Assembly (NCBI RefSeq): GCF_014633365.1
Contig: NC_068341.1
Coordinates: 23,852,339 to 23,916,338, forward strand
Reading direction: 5' to 3'
Length of the DNA: 64,000 bases
DNA from: Diospyros lotus
Lineage: Eukaryota; Streptophyta; Magnoliopsida; Ericales; Ebenaceae
Shown in pieces: positions 25,701-38,194 of the stretch (its first letter is position 1; the number at the start of each line of letters is the position of its first letter). The position numbers were made by a program, and so were the translations under genes. The notes below the pieces were generated by a model. That model was given only the letters and a program-made list of their open reading frames with translations. It made no database searches and was not told the DNA's origin.

Positions 25701-27369
25701 AGAGACAGAGATCGAGAAGGGTTCGCAGAGAGAGAGTAAAATTGGGGAAGGGAATTTGGGAAATTGGGGGTGCCTTGGCGCAGGCGGGTAATGGGAAATT
25801 GGGGGAGGGAATTTGGTTTTTTTGTCTTTAAGTAATATATTTTATTTTTTAATTAATTATTTAACTGTGACATTTAAAGTAATTATATTTAATATACATA
25901 ATTTAATAAAAAAATTAATATTGTTGACTAATTTATATTTTTAAATAATATAAAAATATTAAATTTAATTATGTGTAAAACTTAATTCATATTAGACATT
26001 ATCTAAAAAAAAGATTAAAAAATTATTAAAATAGTGTAAAACTTAATTCACGGATTAAGCCTGGTCAAGTTCTTTTGGATTAAGCCTAATTAAGTTTTTT
26101 AAAACTTACACTATTGCAAACCATCTGAGCGTTGAGTACAAAGAACTCAGTGGCTGTGGCTATGGTTGTGACAAGAGACATTTGAAGTAAAGAGGGAGTT
26201 AAAAGAAAAAATCGAAAAGGAAGTGACCATGCCATGGATTTGGGGAAGTGACTGGTTGTCTGTCTCGCCGCCTGTCTCTCTGATAGTGGTTATGATACTT
26301 GTGAGGTGATGGGGGATGGGATGGTTTTGGGGAGAAAATATGTTGAGTATTTGATCTCAACCATTGACACTGTTGGTGTTTTTTTAACTTCATGTCTCGA
26401 CCATATGAATTTAAATTAATTCATATATATTTATGATTAATCAAACATTGTAGTGCTTAATTAATCAAACACAACACAATGCATTGCATTTATTGATTAA
26501 TCAACACACAATATAGATAAAGATAATACTAAATATATTATTAATCAAAGTCATGTTTGATGTATACTATATATATAGAGATTCTTGTATATTATATAGA
26601 GAAATGTACATTCTGATCATATTAGATGTATTGTTATTTTTAATTCAAAAAGTTATTATAAAATTATGTGATATAACAAGTTTTTTGAGATTTGATGTGT
26701 TTTTCTTGACTCTATCATCAATTTAAAAATATTTATATCATCTTTTCAATATAAGAATAGTATTTATATATATATTCTCTAAATATTATTTAATTCAATT
26801 TTAATATACTTTTTCCCATTAAAAAAATATAATTCATATACTAACTTCTTTTTTAAAATATGAAAGCGCCCCTTTCTCTCTCTCCTCTCCTCTCCCTTTT
26901 TTCATTTTGTATATATTTAATAACTATTACAAATAGTTAATTATTATACATTTAATATATATTTTAATTTATAAATTTTTATATAAATTAGTTTACATGT
27001 ATATATATTTTATTTTATATTTTATGCACATGAAATATAATAATTTAAATATTTAGAATTTAATTTATATATTTATAGATAAAAAATTTATATTTTATAA
27101 ATTAATATTTTAAAATTTTACATTTTATAAATTTGAAAGGGAAAAAAATTAATTGATAAATTAAAATTTTAATTGATAAATTAACTGATAAATTTACATT
27201 TTATATATTATTTAATTGATAAATTTAAAATAAATAAATTATTTAAAATTAAATTAAATAAATTAATTGATTAAAAAATTTAAAAATTTAGATTCTATTG
27301 CAAAATTTAATTTAATTTTAATTTTAAATTATTATTTTTTTTGAAATTTATTTTTTTATTTTTTTAATT
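25701..27369. other. AT-rich filler between minisatellite and right subterminal array
   Basis: No gene is visible. The segment 26840-27360 is extremely AT-rich with short TTTAAATT-type repeats. Confidence 0.5.
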
Positions 27370-27921
27370 TCTGAATTTGGCGCCGATTTTTTACCAAACC
27401 GCCGCTAAATTTAATTTTTTATTTTTTAATTTCTAAATTTTGCGGCGGTTATTTAAAACTGCCGCAAAATTTATTTTTCAATTTTATTATTAACGAATTT
27501 AGCGACGGTTTTGTCAAAATCGCCGCTAAATTCAATTTTTTTTGAATTTTTTTATTAATTATTTGGGCGGCGATTTTGTTAAAACCGCCGCAAAATTTAA
27601 TTTTTATTTTTAAATTTCTAAATTTTTGCGGCGGTTATTTAAAACCGCCGCAAAATTTATTTTTCAATTTTATTTAGCGGCGGTTTTGTCGAAACCGCCG
27701 CTAAATTCAATTTTTTTGAATTTTTTATTAATGAATTTGGCGGAGATTTTGACAAAACCGCCGCTAAATTTAATTTTTTATTTAAAATTATTTAATTTGG
27801 CGACGATTTTTCAAAACCATCGCAAAATGTTGTATAAACCGCTGCAAAAAACCTATTTTGCGGCGGTTTTCAAAACCGCCGCAAAAAAAATCGCCGCAAT
27901 AAACCCGTTTTTTTTGTAGTG
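27370..27921. repeat. Right subterminal palindrome array and right TIR of inner CACTA
   Basis: Copies of GCGGCGGTT and AACCGCCGC with AATTTAATTTTT spacers, ending in GTTTTTTTTGTAGTG at 27921. Units here often read GCGGCGGTTATTTAAAACCGCCGCAAAA. Mirrors the left array and makes the element symmetrical at its ends. Confidence 0.9.
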
Positions 27922-29540
27922 CGTCCTGGCTAATTGAAAATAGAAAATGTATCTGCATCAGATTGTACCTTGGTGCCATCATCATTTCGTGGTGCTTGTG
28001 TCCACCTTGATTGTACATCAGCACCAAAATAATGGCTACAAAATGTGGACATTTCTTCTACAATGTAGGCCTCGCAAATGGATCCTTCCACTCGAGCCTT
28101 ATTTTTAACCTTCCTCTTTAACGTGTGTAAGAACTTGAGGGTTTAAAAGGAAAAATAAAACACCAAAGAGAGGAGTTAAAACATATACTAGTACTAGTGT
28201 AAGCAATACTATCATTATTGTTACCTCTCAAAGGGATACATCCAACGGTATTACACTGGTCCACCAACACGTGCCTCATAAGCTAAATGTATGGGAAGAT
28301 GCTCCATTGAATTGAAGGAACCAGGTGGGAATATTCACTCTAGTTTGCACAAGGTTACCTTAATGTTATCCTCCAACGTTTCCACCTTATTAAGCCTTAG
28401 AGTTGATGAACAAATCTCCCTAAAGAATTGGCTAAGCTCTGCAAGGGGCTTCCATATAGGATTTGGCAATGCCCTCAATGCAATTGGGAGAAGACGTTCC
28501 ATGAAAACATGGCAATCATGGCCTTTCTTCCCATGCAATTTAGCATTTTGAATATCCACACACCGAGCTAAAATTGAGGAATACCCATCTGGAAGCCTTA
28601 ATTGTTTAACCCATTCACAAATAGCTCTCTTTTGTTCCACATTCAAGGTGTATTGTGCCTTAGGTTTGAGGAGCTTATTGTTGCCTCTGTCCACTAGCTC
28701 TAGCTCCCTACGTCTACAATATTCTTTTAAATCCATTCTTGCCTTTGCATTATCCTTGGTCTTTCCCTTGACATCCATAACAGTATTAAACACATTATCA
28801 AACACATTCTTTTCTATGTGCATTACATCTGGGTTATGGTGAATTAGATTTGTTTTCCAATATGGCAGCTCCTAGAAAATGCTTTGCCTTGTCCAGTTGT
28901 GATCAATTCCATAACTTGGTAGGTGCATAGGTCCTGGATTGGTTGTTTTCGGTAAGTTTTTAACTCTCTCCCAAACTTCATCTCCACTTAATCACCTCAG
29001 AGGTGGTGATTTGTTAACCCTATTCTTTACAAATGCATCTCGATTTCTTCAAAATGGGTGATTTAAGGGCAAAAACATTCAGTGATAGTCAAAGAATGAC
29101 GTCTTCCGACCATGTTTAACTTAAATGCCTTTGATTTTTCCATGCAGTATGGACAAGCTAACTTACCTACAGTCATCCAACCCGATAGCATCCCATATGC
29201 GGGGAAGTCATTTATGGTCCACATAAGTGCAACCCTCATTTAAAAATTTTCCTTCAATGAGATATCATACGTCGTCACACCAACATCCCAAAGCATATTC
29301 AACTCATCTATGAGAGGTTGTAGGAACACATCGACAGGGGGAGATTAAAAAGGGGTGATGATTACAAGTCAGCATGAATATGTTCCACCAGACGGGCCAT
29401 ATGGGAAAACCCATCAGCGTACAATCCCAATCTAACATTGTGTCGATCACGTGCAAAATGAGGGTGCATTCTATCAAAGTGCTTCCATGCTTCTCCATTG
29501 GATGGGTGTGAAAGTACATCGGACTCTCGAGGGTTTTCAT
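27922..29540 (-). pseudogene. Outer CACTA transposase, central block: Tnp2 core to DUF4218
   Basis: Right to left: from 29540, MKTLESPMYFHTHP, then a frameshift near 29470 into NGEAWKHFDRMHPHF and LYADGF; VDVFLQPLIDELNMLWD at about 29330; MWTINDFPAYG and CPYCMEKSKA (zinc-type) to about 29130; the Tnp2 core from 28823 (DVMHIEKNVFDNVFN, LPDGYSSILARCVD, GKKGHDCHVFMERLLPI); DUF4218 start YEARVGGPV with a stop in place of Gln before YRWMYPFER (28251-28290); an intron; then ARVEGSICEAYIVEEMSTF to 27922. The inner CACTA interrupts DUF4218 at this point. Stops at Gln codons and frameshifts show it is not functional. Confidence 0.88.
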
Positions 29541-32194
29541 TATAACATTCCGAAATTTGAGATAATTAGCAATTTTTAATTTCGGCATTTGAAGTGATTA
29601 TTGAATATTTGAGGATTTAAGAAAAATATTTAATTCATGGATTTTAGGGTGGTTATTGAGTTATGTAAAGTTTATATTAAACTTGGTATGTTGTTGGAAT
29701 TAAAATAATGTATTTATAATTATTTGAGGTTATTATTTGGAAACTTCAGAGAAATTAATTATTATGGTATTTGAGGTTACTATTGAATATTTGGGGATTT
29801 AGAGAAGATAGTTATTTCTGATGTATTGAGGAAATGAGGAATTAAGACAATAAATTAAATTAATTGGAAGCAATTATGGAAGGAATGAAGTGAATTAAAT
29901 TAGTGGATTTTGGAACAATTGGGGCATAAGTGAATGAAATAATGGAATCTGGAGGGTGGAAGATCACCTTAAGAATAAATTAGGTGGTATTTTAAGCAAG
30001 GGTGGCAGCCAGCCCAGTGGTCTTGCGTGAGGGCTTCTGAGCAAAGGGCGCGGGTTCGAGTCACGCTGAGGAGTGGAGAAAAGGAAAATAGGCTGGGATT
30101 TTGCTTCCAAAAAGGCACCAAACGGCGTCGTTTCGAGGCTACGCGTGGTGCCCATACTCGAGAGCGCGAGCGGCCATGCCGCGTGCACGCCATGTGCGCA
30201 GCCGTGTGGTCATACGGCCCTCCTAGTAGCGCCAGGTGGCAGCCGCTGGGCTGCCCCCTACCCTTGTCCGCCACACCCATTAGTTTTCTAATTTTAATGC
30301 AAAAAAAATTTTGGAACTTGAAGGAATAAAATGAATGATGATGTTCTCTAATAAAGGGGCCTTGCAGAGAATAAATTGAGGGGCTTTGCAAAGAATTAAA
30401 TGATGAATTGTGCAGAGAATAATTCAGTGGAGTTGCATTGAATTGAGGGTAACAATTGGAGTATAAATAGGGAATAGGGGTGTGTAATTGTAGGAGGAAG
30501 TGAAGCAGTGGTCGTGAACTTGAGGAGGAGTTTTTGAAATAAGGTATGGTTAATATTAGTTTATCATTAATTAGTTGTGAAGTTAATCAATTAGCGAATT
30601 GATTTGATAAATAATGTTGAGAATTAGTGAAGGTAGTGTATTAGCTAAACTAACGACTTAACTTAGTAAAATAATCTAGTGGAAATTCATTGGAACATTT
30701 CAGTAGAATTATTAACATAGATCTATTTAATTAATTTGGGTTATATATGATTTCATAAGGAATTTTGAGAGTATTGACGTTACGCTATTAAGTTATCGGC
30801 AGCTTGAGGTAGAAAATCTACTTAAACTAGTTATTTAGTAGGCTAGTTTAGTAGATAAATTATTAGAAGTATGATATGTTTTATTATGAATTTTATGATG
30901 TTAAGTCTAGTTATTTTAAACTCATGATTTCGTTATTTTTCAGCAAGAGTTTGACAAGGACGAGAATCAGTCATTTAAAGGCAAGTTCTTCTTCCTCTTT
31001 GTTTCAATTAAGAGGCAAGATCTCAATTTTCTTATTAATATGCAAGTTCAGTTTCTCCCTTTTCTTAAGTACATGTTTGTAAGTTCTTCTCCTATTATTA
31101 CAAGTTCAGCTCCTCTTTGCTCAAGTTATGTTTAAATTACAAGTTTTATTCTCTATTTCTTGCTATTGTAAGATCCTACCTCTTAATTTTCTAAATTCTA
31201 AGTTATTTTCCTATTTTACAAGTTATTTCCCCTTTTATTTGTAAATTATCTCATGGTCCTCATTTATACCTCTTGAGTCTTAAATAGGGTTTTGTATCAC
31301 CCTATCTTTTCTTGGGAATGATGCTTTATTGTGGACGTGTAAGGGTTTGATGTTATCTTGCATGAATGTTGCTCTACTGTCCATATTGCTTCGTTAATTG
31401 CATGTCGATTATATATGAGAAGTTATTACAAATATGCATGTTATGGTAACGCATGAAGCATGTACGTGAAAATGTTTTTTTTTTTAAAATATGTAAAGGC
31501 CTCATGATGCGCGCAGCGGACAAGTCCGCAGGATATATCCTCAGAGAAAGTGTTGAGCTCAAAGTTGGACTTTGGTCCCAAGTTTATGTTATGGACTTCG
31601 GTCCTAAGTTTATGATAAGGACTTCGGTTCCATGATTTTGGACTTTGGTCCCATGATTATGGTTCTAGAAGATTGCATTTGAGCATGGATGCATGTTTCA
31701 TCATTTTATCATCTGAAAGTACCTTAAATGGCATTCATGTCTCTTTTGCTTCTTGATACCCATGACTCTTATGCTCGCTTTCTTCCAGTTATACTTGCTG
31801 GGTCTTGTGGCTCATATTTTTTTGCATCATTCCAAGTAAGGGTAAGGCTAAAGTAAAGAGCGAGCCAAGTGAATCAGGATCCATGGGGGTAGCAGTATGT
31901 ATAGAGCTGTCTCAATCAAAGGTCCTTGGGGGTATTTTGGGGTGCGAAAAAAATTAAGTCATGCTTATTTATGTTTCAGGTTGTACCCGAGGGGATATGG
32001 TGGGTTTATGAACCCTGATGTGGTGTGTAATATTGAGTTACTTTTGTTTTTATGAGCATGTGGACACCATTGTGTTTGTCTATGAGTAAGAATGTATGAG
32101 TGTGGCTTCCATTGTTAATAAGGGTGTGTAATGTTTTAATGGGTTATGGCTTTTATGTCATCTTATTGTGGGACCCTAGTTAGGGGCACCTACA
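29541..32194 (+). mobile_element. Solo LTR (about 2.65 kb), sense +, in the outer transposase
   Basis: Starts TATAACATTCCG (TG end mutated to TA) and ends GGGGCACCTACA at 32194. The flanks are TTCAT (29536-29540) and TTTAT (32195-32199), a 5-bp TSD with one transition. The outer transposase frame runs into it from both sides (AEMRWHH on one side, MKTLESP on the other). It is the same family as the LTR starting at 58402. It contains a tRNA-like GGGTTCGAGTC box at 30052 and the shared GAGTC/GACTC-type palindrome at 31795-31814 in degenerate form. No PBS, PPT or pol was found, so it is a solo LTR. Confidence 0.8.
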
Positions 32195-32757
32195 TTTATG
32201 GTGCCATCTCATCTCAGCAACCATAGCATTTGATGTAAATAGCCTTTGAAGTCTTGGTGTCAAAGGCAAATACCACATCTGCTTTCTAGCAACATCCTCA
32301 TACCCCTTGCAACTTGCCCTGTGAACATATCGTGAAACATGACAAAGCGTACACTGTTGCTTATCATCATTACCCTTATAATATAACATGCACCCATTAA
32401 TATAACAGTCAATCTTTTGGTAATGAAGGCCTAGCTTTGAAACCATCCTCTTTGTTCTATAAAAGTTTAACGGCATTAGATTTTCCCTAGGCATTATCTC
32501 CTTCATAAGTTGAACCACCCCATTGTAGCATTGTTAAGGCATGTTATAATTAGACTTAATGCTAAGTAGCCTAATTGATGCTAACAACTCTGAATGAGTC
32601 GAACAACCCTCCCATAAGGGTGCTTGTGCAGTTGCTAACATTTCATAGAATCCTTTAGCACTAGCATTAGGTTGCTCCTCTTGTTCGTCTTCATGAAGAT
32701 TGGCTTCAAATGAGGGACCTGTTGTATCCATGACCATCGATTGATATTGGTTTAAAT
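32195..32757 (-). pseudogene. Outer CACTA transposase, N-proximal Tnp2 block
   Basis: From 32757: NQYQSMVMDTTGP, KGFYEMLATAQAPLWEGC, SIRLLSIKSNYNMP, a TAA stop where Gln is expected, then VVQLMKEIMP, KRMVSKLGLHYQKIDCYING, CMLYYKGNDDKQQCTLCHVS (paired Cys) and TPRLQRLFTSNAMVAEMRWHH at 32195. The frame continues from the 37858-38194 block and into the 27922-29540 block once each LTR and one TSD copy are ignored. Confidence 0.88.
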
Positions 32758-33658
32758 TGTAACGGCCTGCCTCCCGGAGCCCCTGCTAGCATAGAGGATC
32801 CGTGAGAGGGTCATCACTTTAGTGATATAGAACAAAAACACCACTAAAACTCACACATAACCTTTATCTAAACCATATCTTTTTAATCATATAATATCTT
32901 ATAATCATCCTTACATAACCATTCACCCTGTGGGCCCACCTGGGCTTACATAACCTGGACTTACCTCAAAAGCATAAAAGCATTATTCTAACCAAACAGT
33001 CAACACCCAGGATCTAATCTCGGGAGAGCTCTACACTTGCTATCATAGCTTGATGAACTAAACCCCAACCCCGTCGAACGTACCTGTTCCCTTGGACAAC
33101 TCTCTTACCTAGAATGATGGAAAACAAAGATGAGTCACGAGACTTAGCAAGCTCATGAAAGAAAGGCAACTGGTTACGGATAGAACTCTTCCCAACATCC
33201 CATACAATTCATGCCAATGCAACCACACCATGTCATGATCCATACATGCCTTACTTCAAAATGCATAACATAAAATCAATTGCACATAAAGGGTCCTTGG
33301 GGCCCACATAAGCCACACATTGGCACCCAAGTCCTGCATACAAACCTATTAGCAGCCTTTTATAGGCTACCATATCATCACTATTCCAAACATGCTCTCT
33401 CCTGTCATCATATCGTCTTATCATGTCGTTGCCGTGAGACTCTAACCCCCGGTCTAGTTGTTGCCGTGGGACTCTAACCCCCAGTCTTGCTGTTGCCGTG
33501 GGTCTCACCCAAGGTCTTTCCCTCGGGTTCCCCCGAGCTAATCTCTAAACCGAGTCGAGGCTCCCCCGGGCCGGTACTCTCGACACCCGGACTGGCATGG
33601 TACTCGTGTCCAAAATAACAGTAACAATAGAACCATGCAATGCAATACATAAGAAATG

Positions 33659-33701
33659 TGTAATATTCCAAATTTATTTATTACTATTATTGTAAATATA
33701 G

Positions 33702-33768
<67 letters not shown>

Positions 33769-36369
33769 CATTAGTTGGAGAACATTCCCAGCAGCTTTTG
33801 TTTGCCCACCGCCATTTGCTCCCAAGTTCCTAAGCAATTACGTAAAGCAAATTGAGGCGGTGAGTTTAGTGGATAAGTGAGTGGAAAGAGAGAGAGAGAG
33901 AGAGAGAGTGTGTGGGTAGTAGAAGAGAGGATCTCGGCTAAGCAGAAAACTGGGGAAGAAAAGCGAAGAAGAAGCAGAGGAGGAAGAAAGAATTGCATAA
34001 CAGAGAGGGTTCGGGTGCGTTGCTGTTGCTTTCGATTCTGCAAATAGGCAAGCTCTTCTCCTCTCCCTCTTTGATTGCTTCTCCATCTTTAGTTATTCTC
34101 GGTAATGGTCGGATTAAATGGGTGCAGTGGGTTTGTTATTCAAGACTGATTATACAACGTTTATATATATTCATATATGTGGCGACGTGTTGCAGAGTCT
34201 CTATTTGGCCGAGAAGGAGATGACTGTTTTTCTGTTCGGTTGCTCCTCTCATGTTCCTCTAGTGTGCAAGCTTCTCTTCCCTCTTTTCTTCCTTTTGGGT
34301 CTCGGATGTCAGATTGTGAGTGTGTGCTTTGAGCAGTCCAAGTGGGTTACTGTGTGTTTATATATGTAACGGAGATATATATATATATATGAAGTGGCAG
34401 TGGGTTTCGGTGGCCATATCTGTATGCATATCCGATTTTTACAGCCTTCTTGCATGAGATCGTGAGGGGTACTGAGGTGTTTAAAGGTTGGGAATGGAAG
34501 TTTCGATAGGTTCAAGTGGCTGCCATGGCGTGTAGTGATATATATATATATATATATATTGAGCTTAGTGATTTCACTGTGTGTGCGTGTGTGTTCACTG
34601 GGGAAGCTTAAGATAATTAATAGGTGTGTTCATGAGGGGAGAAATTGAAGTGATATATTTATATATATATATATATAATGTTGACGGATGAAATTGGAGG
34701 CAGCAGCACGTCCTTGTGCACTTGGAGCTTGAAGTGCTTATACATACATATATATATATATACATTTATGTAAATGTTGCTTAAAGATTATAAGTATAAT
34801 TTGAGTTATCTAAATAAATAATAATTGTAATAGACATGATTTAATTTAAAATAAATATGAGATTTATTGGGATTTTATTTACAGTGTACCTACATGGGAT
34901 TTTAGACGGTTAGATTTAATTAATGCGAGCCACGAGTTTTATTAATTGCTATTAATCGCTATTAAACGTTTCTCGTATTTGATCCCCTCCCTTACTCTAA
35001 TTCGGCGTCGGGCATTATTTATTGAGGATTATTCATTGTTTTAATTTAAATTAAATCCGAGACTTCTAGAGTTTTATTTATTGTGTGCCTACGAGAGTTT
35101 GTATCACCCCCATTCCTTTCGGAAGGATGTCGGACCCAGTTTGGGGACTAGGTTCCTAGACGTGCAGGATTATTTACGATTTTCTCGGGTATATTTATGG
35201 TTTGGATAGAGCTATCGAGCAATAGGGCAGGGGTCGGTTATTGGTGATGTTGGGGTAGACTATTGTACGGCCCTGAAGTTGACCGTCGGGTGGACACTCC
35301 TAGTCACTGACTGTTGACTGATGTCGGGCACTACTGACTAGCTCTGCCAGTATGTGATTTACTGCACGTCTAGATTCATTATATTACTGTTCATGATTTG
35401 ATATGCACATGGGTACGGGTTGCATGTTGGGATATTCATTTATTGAGTATGCTTAGACACGGACATTCTAGCTTGGTCAGTTTGCATCCGACACGGGCAT
35501 ATACATCGCGTGTGGTTTACTATGTGGGCGGAGCATGGCCTGATGCCTGGATGTATGGGCGCCTTGTATCACGTTGATGCTCACTACGCCATTGCATTAT
35601 TATGTGCATTACATGGTTACCGGTAGTTATTAGTTCTCGGACGGGAGTACCGTTTCGAGGGAGCCTATGGCTCGGGTGTCGGGAGTACCGACATGGACGG
35701 GTGGCGGGAGTACCGATCCGGGATAGCGCACACAGATTTGCTGGAGGTATTTGTTACCGTCCAGGGCAGTGACAGGTTGGTATGGGATTTGGGTGTCAGG
35801 TGTCTTATGTGGGCCCCAAGGACCGGTATGTGCTTTTATTATGCTATACTATTGTGTTGTAGCGTCTCATGGCTTGTGTGTATTTGGGGGTTGGTGTTCT
35901 GGGAGAAATTTATTGGCTTTGTGCAGCCTTCAGCCTTTCTTTTCTTATACTTGCTGAGTCTCTCGACTCACCTTGTTTTTCCATCATTCCAAGTAGTGGC
36001 AGCGTGGATCATGACAAGGGAGTTAGTGCCTAGCGGTAAAGTCGGTATGGTGTACAGGCAGTCCCGTCAACCCCTGTCAACTCTGATGTCTGAGTATGAT
36101 TTACTCTATTATTTTGTACTATGCCAGGTCTTTCCTCGAGTCTCGTGTATGTCGACACAGGAGTCTGTGTTTATTTATTTATCATGTGACCGCTGTAATA
36201 GCGGGGTACCCGTAGTGCATGCATGTGTTTAGCTTCGTTTCCGCTGTTCTTATTTTTGTGTATGCATGCTAGGGTGGCTTTGACTCGTGTTTCAGTCTTT
36301 CTCCTTGCGTAGGCGCTCCCGTTCGGGTAGTCCTGGTGATTGAGGGATATCCGAGCGGGGGTGCTTACA
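33659..36369 (+). mobile_element. Solo LTR nested in the previous one, sense +, TSD AAATG
   Basis: Starts TGTAATATTCC and ends GGGTGCTTACA. The exact 5-bp TSD AAATG lies at 33654-33658 and 36370-36374. Length 2711 bp. It holds an (AAT)n/(ATT)n microsatellite just inside its 5' end (33702-33770), the conserved palindrome TTGCTGAGTCTCTCGACTCA at 35951-35970, and CGGGAGTACCG-type short repeats at 35640-35720. The open frame at 35693-36232 is not supported as a gene. Confidence 0.92.
33702..33770. repeat. AAT/ATT microsatellite
   Basis: Run of AAT units switching to ATT units, forming a possible foldback, 43 bases inside the start of the nested LTR. Confidence 0.9.
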
Positions 36370-37683
36370 AAATGCAATGGCTTCTACAGCATAAACGTGA
36401 TGGCAAGACCCCTATAAACCAAGCATCAAGCCATGCTACACCCATATAAGAATTCACACATGCAAAATGCTCTAAATGCACCGGCTCACCTAGAATACCC
36501 AAGTTGGCTCTTAGACCAATCGGGTTATGAAAATGCTCACACATTCCATCACACACAGAGCATGTCCCAACAGTGAATGCAACCGAAGCCCTATGCAGCA
36601 CACACATCATGATATGCACAAGCCAAGTCGGGAATCTGGCAGTACTAGCTCTTCTGGCCCGTCTAGCGCTTATCGTAACAGCCAATGACTAGCGCCCATA
36701 CATCCAGCCATCAATTGCCACGACCTACGATTGACAGTCAATGGCTTTGTACCCCATACCCTTAGACACTCATATAGGCAACACTAAACTTTTATACTTT
36801 ATACTTATCATTTCGCACACTTTATTCATGACAACATAGACATCATTATGTCATTCACATTCTCATCTCTTCTCATACCCAGGAAACCATCCCCACATTC
36901 ATATTAAATTATTAACATAACCCCATAATCTTGACCACATCCGTTTTCTAAGAACCTAACCCCAACAGGTTTGGCATCATTCCCAAGGAAAGCGGAGCGA
37001 TACGAAACTCTGTGATGGACAGAATGAATGATACCAAAACATCATTTACTTAACTCATTTAATCACCAATAGACCCATTATTAACATACAAGTTATGGAA
37101 TAGTTGCCACGCAGATTGGCATTATTAATGCGTGGAACCGAGTCACGGTGAGAGGAGGGAATAAAATACAAGAAACCCTGAAGACTTTCACGGGAATTAA
37201 AGAACATGAGGAGAGGGTTAGGAGCTTACCTTTATTTGGTTGATTCTGGCTTTCCTTGCGCTCCCACTGCAAAGTAAAATGTTTTATAGAAATTAATAAG
37301 ATTACGACTCCAAAATACCTAGATTTAACCGTGTAAAAATTATAATCTTGACATACAAGACCCCTTATAATTATCCCACTTACCTGGCCATTTAAACTTT
37401 AATTAAATCCCAAAATTTCTTGATTTTTCTTTAGATTTTTCCCATTTCTCGTAGCTGGCCGCGACTTCTTCCCTAATTTCTCCTGCTCGCCTCATCTCCA
37501 GCATGCCTTCAATTGAAGCCTTTAATGACTTCCAACTTGCCCAAGATTCCATTATATACACAATTCAAGTGGCTTTTAAGCCACAAAAAGGAATGGCCGA
37601 GACAAGGCCACGCACATGTATACACATATATATATACATATTAATTAATTAATTAAATTTAATTTAATTTGGTTTACTCTTTT

Positions 37684-37696
37684 ATTATCATCATCA

Positions 37697-37743
<47 letters not shown>
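37684..37743. repeat. ATC/ATT microsatellite
   Basis: Trinucleotide run beginning with ATC units and continuing as ATT units in the LTR at 32758-37852. Confidence 0.9.
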
Positions 37744-37857
37744 TTTACTATATATATATTTTTATCCCTCCCAAACTCTCAAATACTCAATATGGATTTC
37801 CAATATCAAAACTTAATAATTATTGTTTACCCCAATATTCAGGGATATTACATAAAT

Positions 37858-38194
37858 TCTCAATGTAACTCTGTTGTTTCATGTCATTTTGATGAGTTGT
37901 CGGTTGAACTTCTGGTTGTATGGAGGGTGACTCTTCCCCATGGCACGTCCAGTAGTGATAGTTTGCCATAAACCCCTTCCGAAACAAATGTAACTTCACT
38001 GTGTCCACATTAGGGAATTTCAAGCAACCACATCTCACACACAGACATCTTATGAGCATGCCATCACGTGTAACTTATGGTCGAGAGCAAACATAATTTA
38101 TGAAGCCCTCAACCCTGTTAACGAATTCAGCTAATAGCCTGACTCGAGGTCTCGTTCTATTGTACATCCACCTCCTGTGCTCAGGGACATCCAT
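37858..38194 (-). pseudogene. Outer CACTA transposase, N-terminal (transposase-associated) domain
   Basis: Start at 38194 (MDVPEHRRWMYNR), a good match to the usual beginning of Tnp2-type transposases. An in-frame TAA follows CSRP. The domain continues with CLCVRCGC (zinc-binding Cys), HLFRKGF and YHYWTCHGE, then an acidic/polar linker broken by the LTR at 37852. Only about 53 bases separate the start codon from the LTR at 38248, so the leader and promoter were also displaced. Confidence 0.88.

Larger units (their letters stand above)
10809..27921 (-). mobile_element. Inner CACTA transposon, complete, 17.1 kb, TSD CGT
   Basis: The left end at 10809 reads TACTACAAAAAAAC (first base changed from C) and the right end at 27921 is GTTTTTTTTGTAGTG, its inverted partner. 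The flanking three bases are CGT on both sides (10806-10808 and 27922-27924), the 3-bp TSD expected of CACTA elements. Subterminal GCGGCGG arrays occupy 10809-11760 and 27370-27921. Two minus-strand genes are inside: transposase (20317-23932) and Ptta/En/Spm protein (11988-15840). It landed in the DUF4218 exon of the outer transposase; the outer frame resumes exactly across the TSD. Mutations in both genes suggest it no longer moves on its own. Confidence 0.93.
32758..37852 (-). mobile_element. Solo LTR, sense -, TSD TAAAT, split by another LTR
   Basis: Starts TGTAACGGCCTG at 32758 and ends GGGATATTACA at 37852. The TSD TAAAT is exact (32753-32757 and 37853-37857). Without the nested LTR at 33659-36369 it is about 2.4 kb. 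It carries the GAGTC...GACTC palindrome at 33131-33150 and a trinucleotide microsatellite at 37684-37743. No internal retrotransposon region remains. It interrupts the outer transposase between its N-terminal domain and Tnp2. Confidence 0.92.

Noticed and set aside
30001..30075. Considered as a tRNA gene
   Set aside because: Box-like motifs exist but no cloverleaf with acceptor and anticodon stems could be drawn.
35693..36232. 179-codon frame
   Set aside because: Lies wholly in the 3' part of a TSD-bounded solo LTR, with no recognisable domain.
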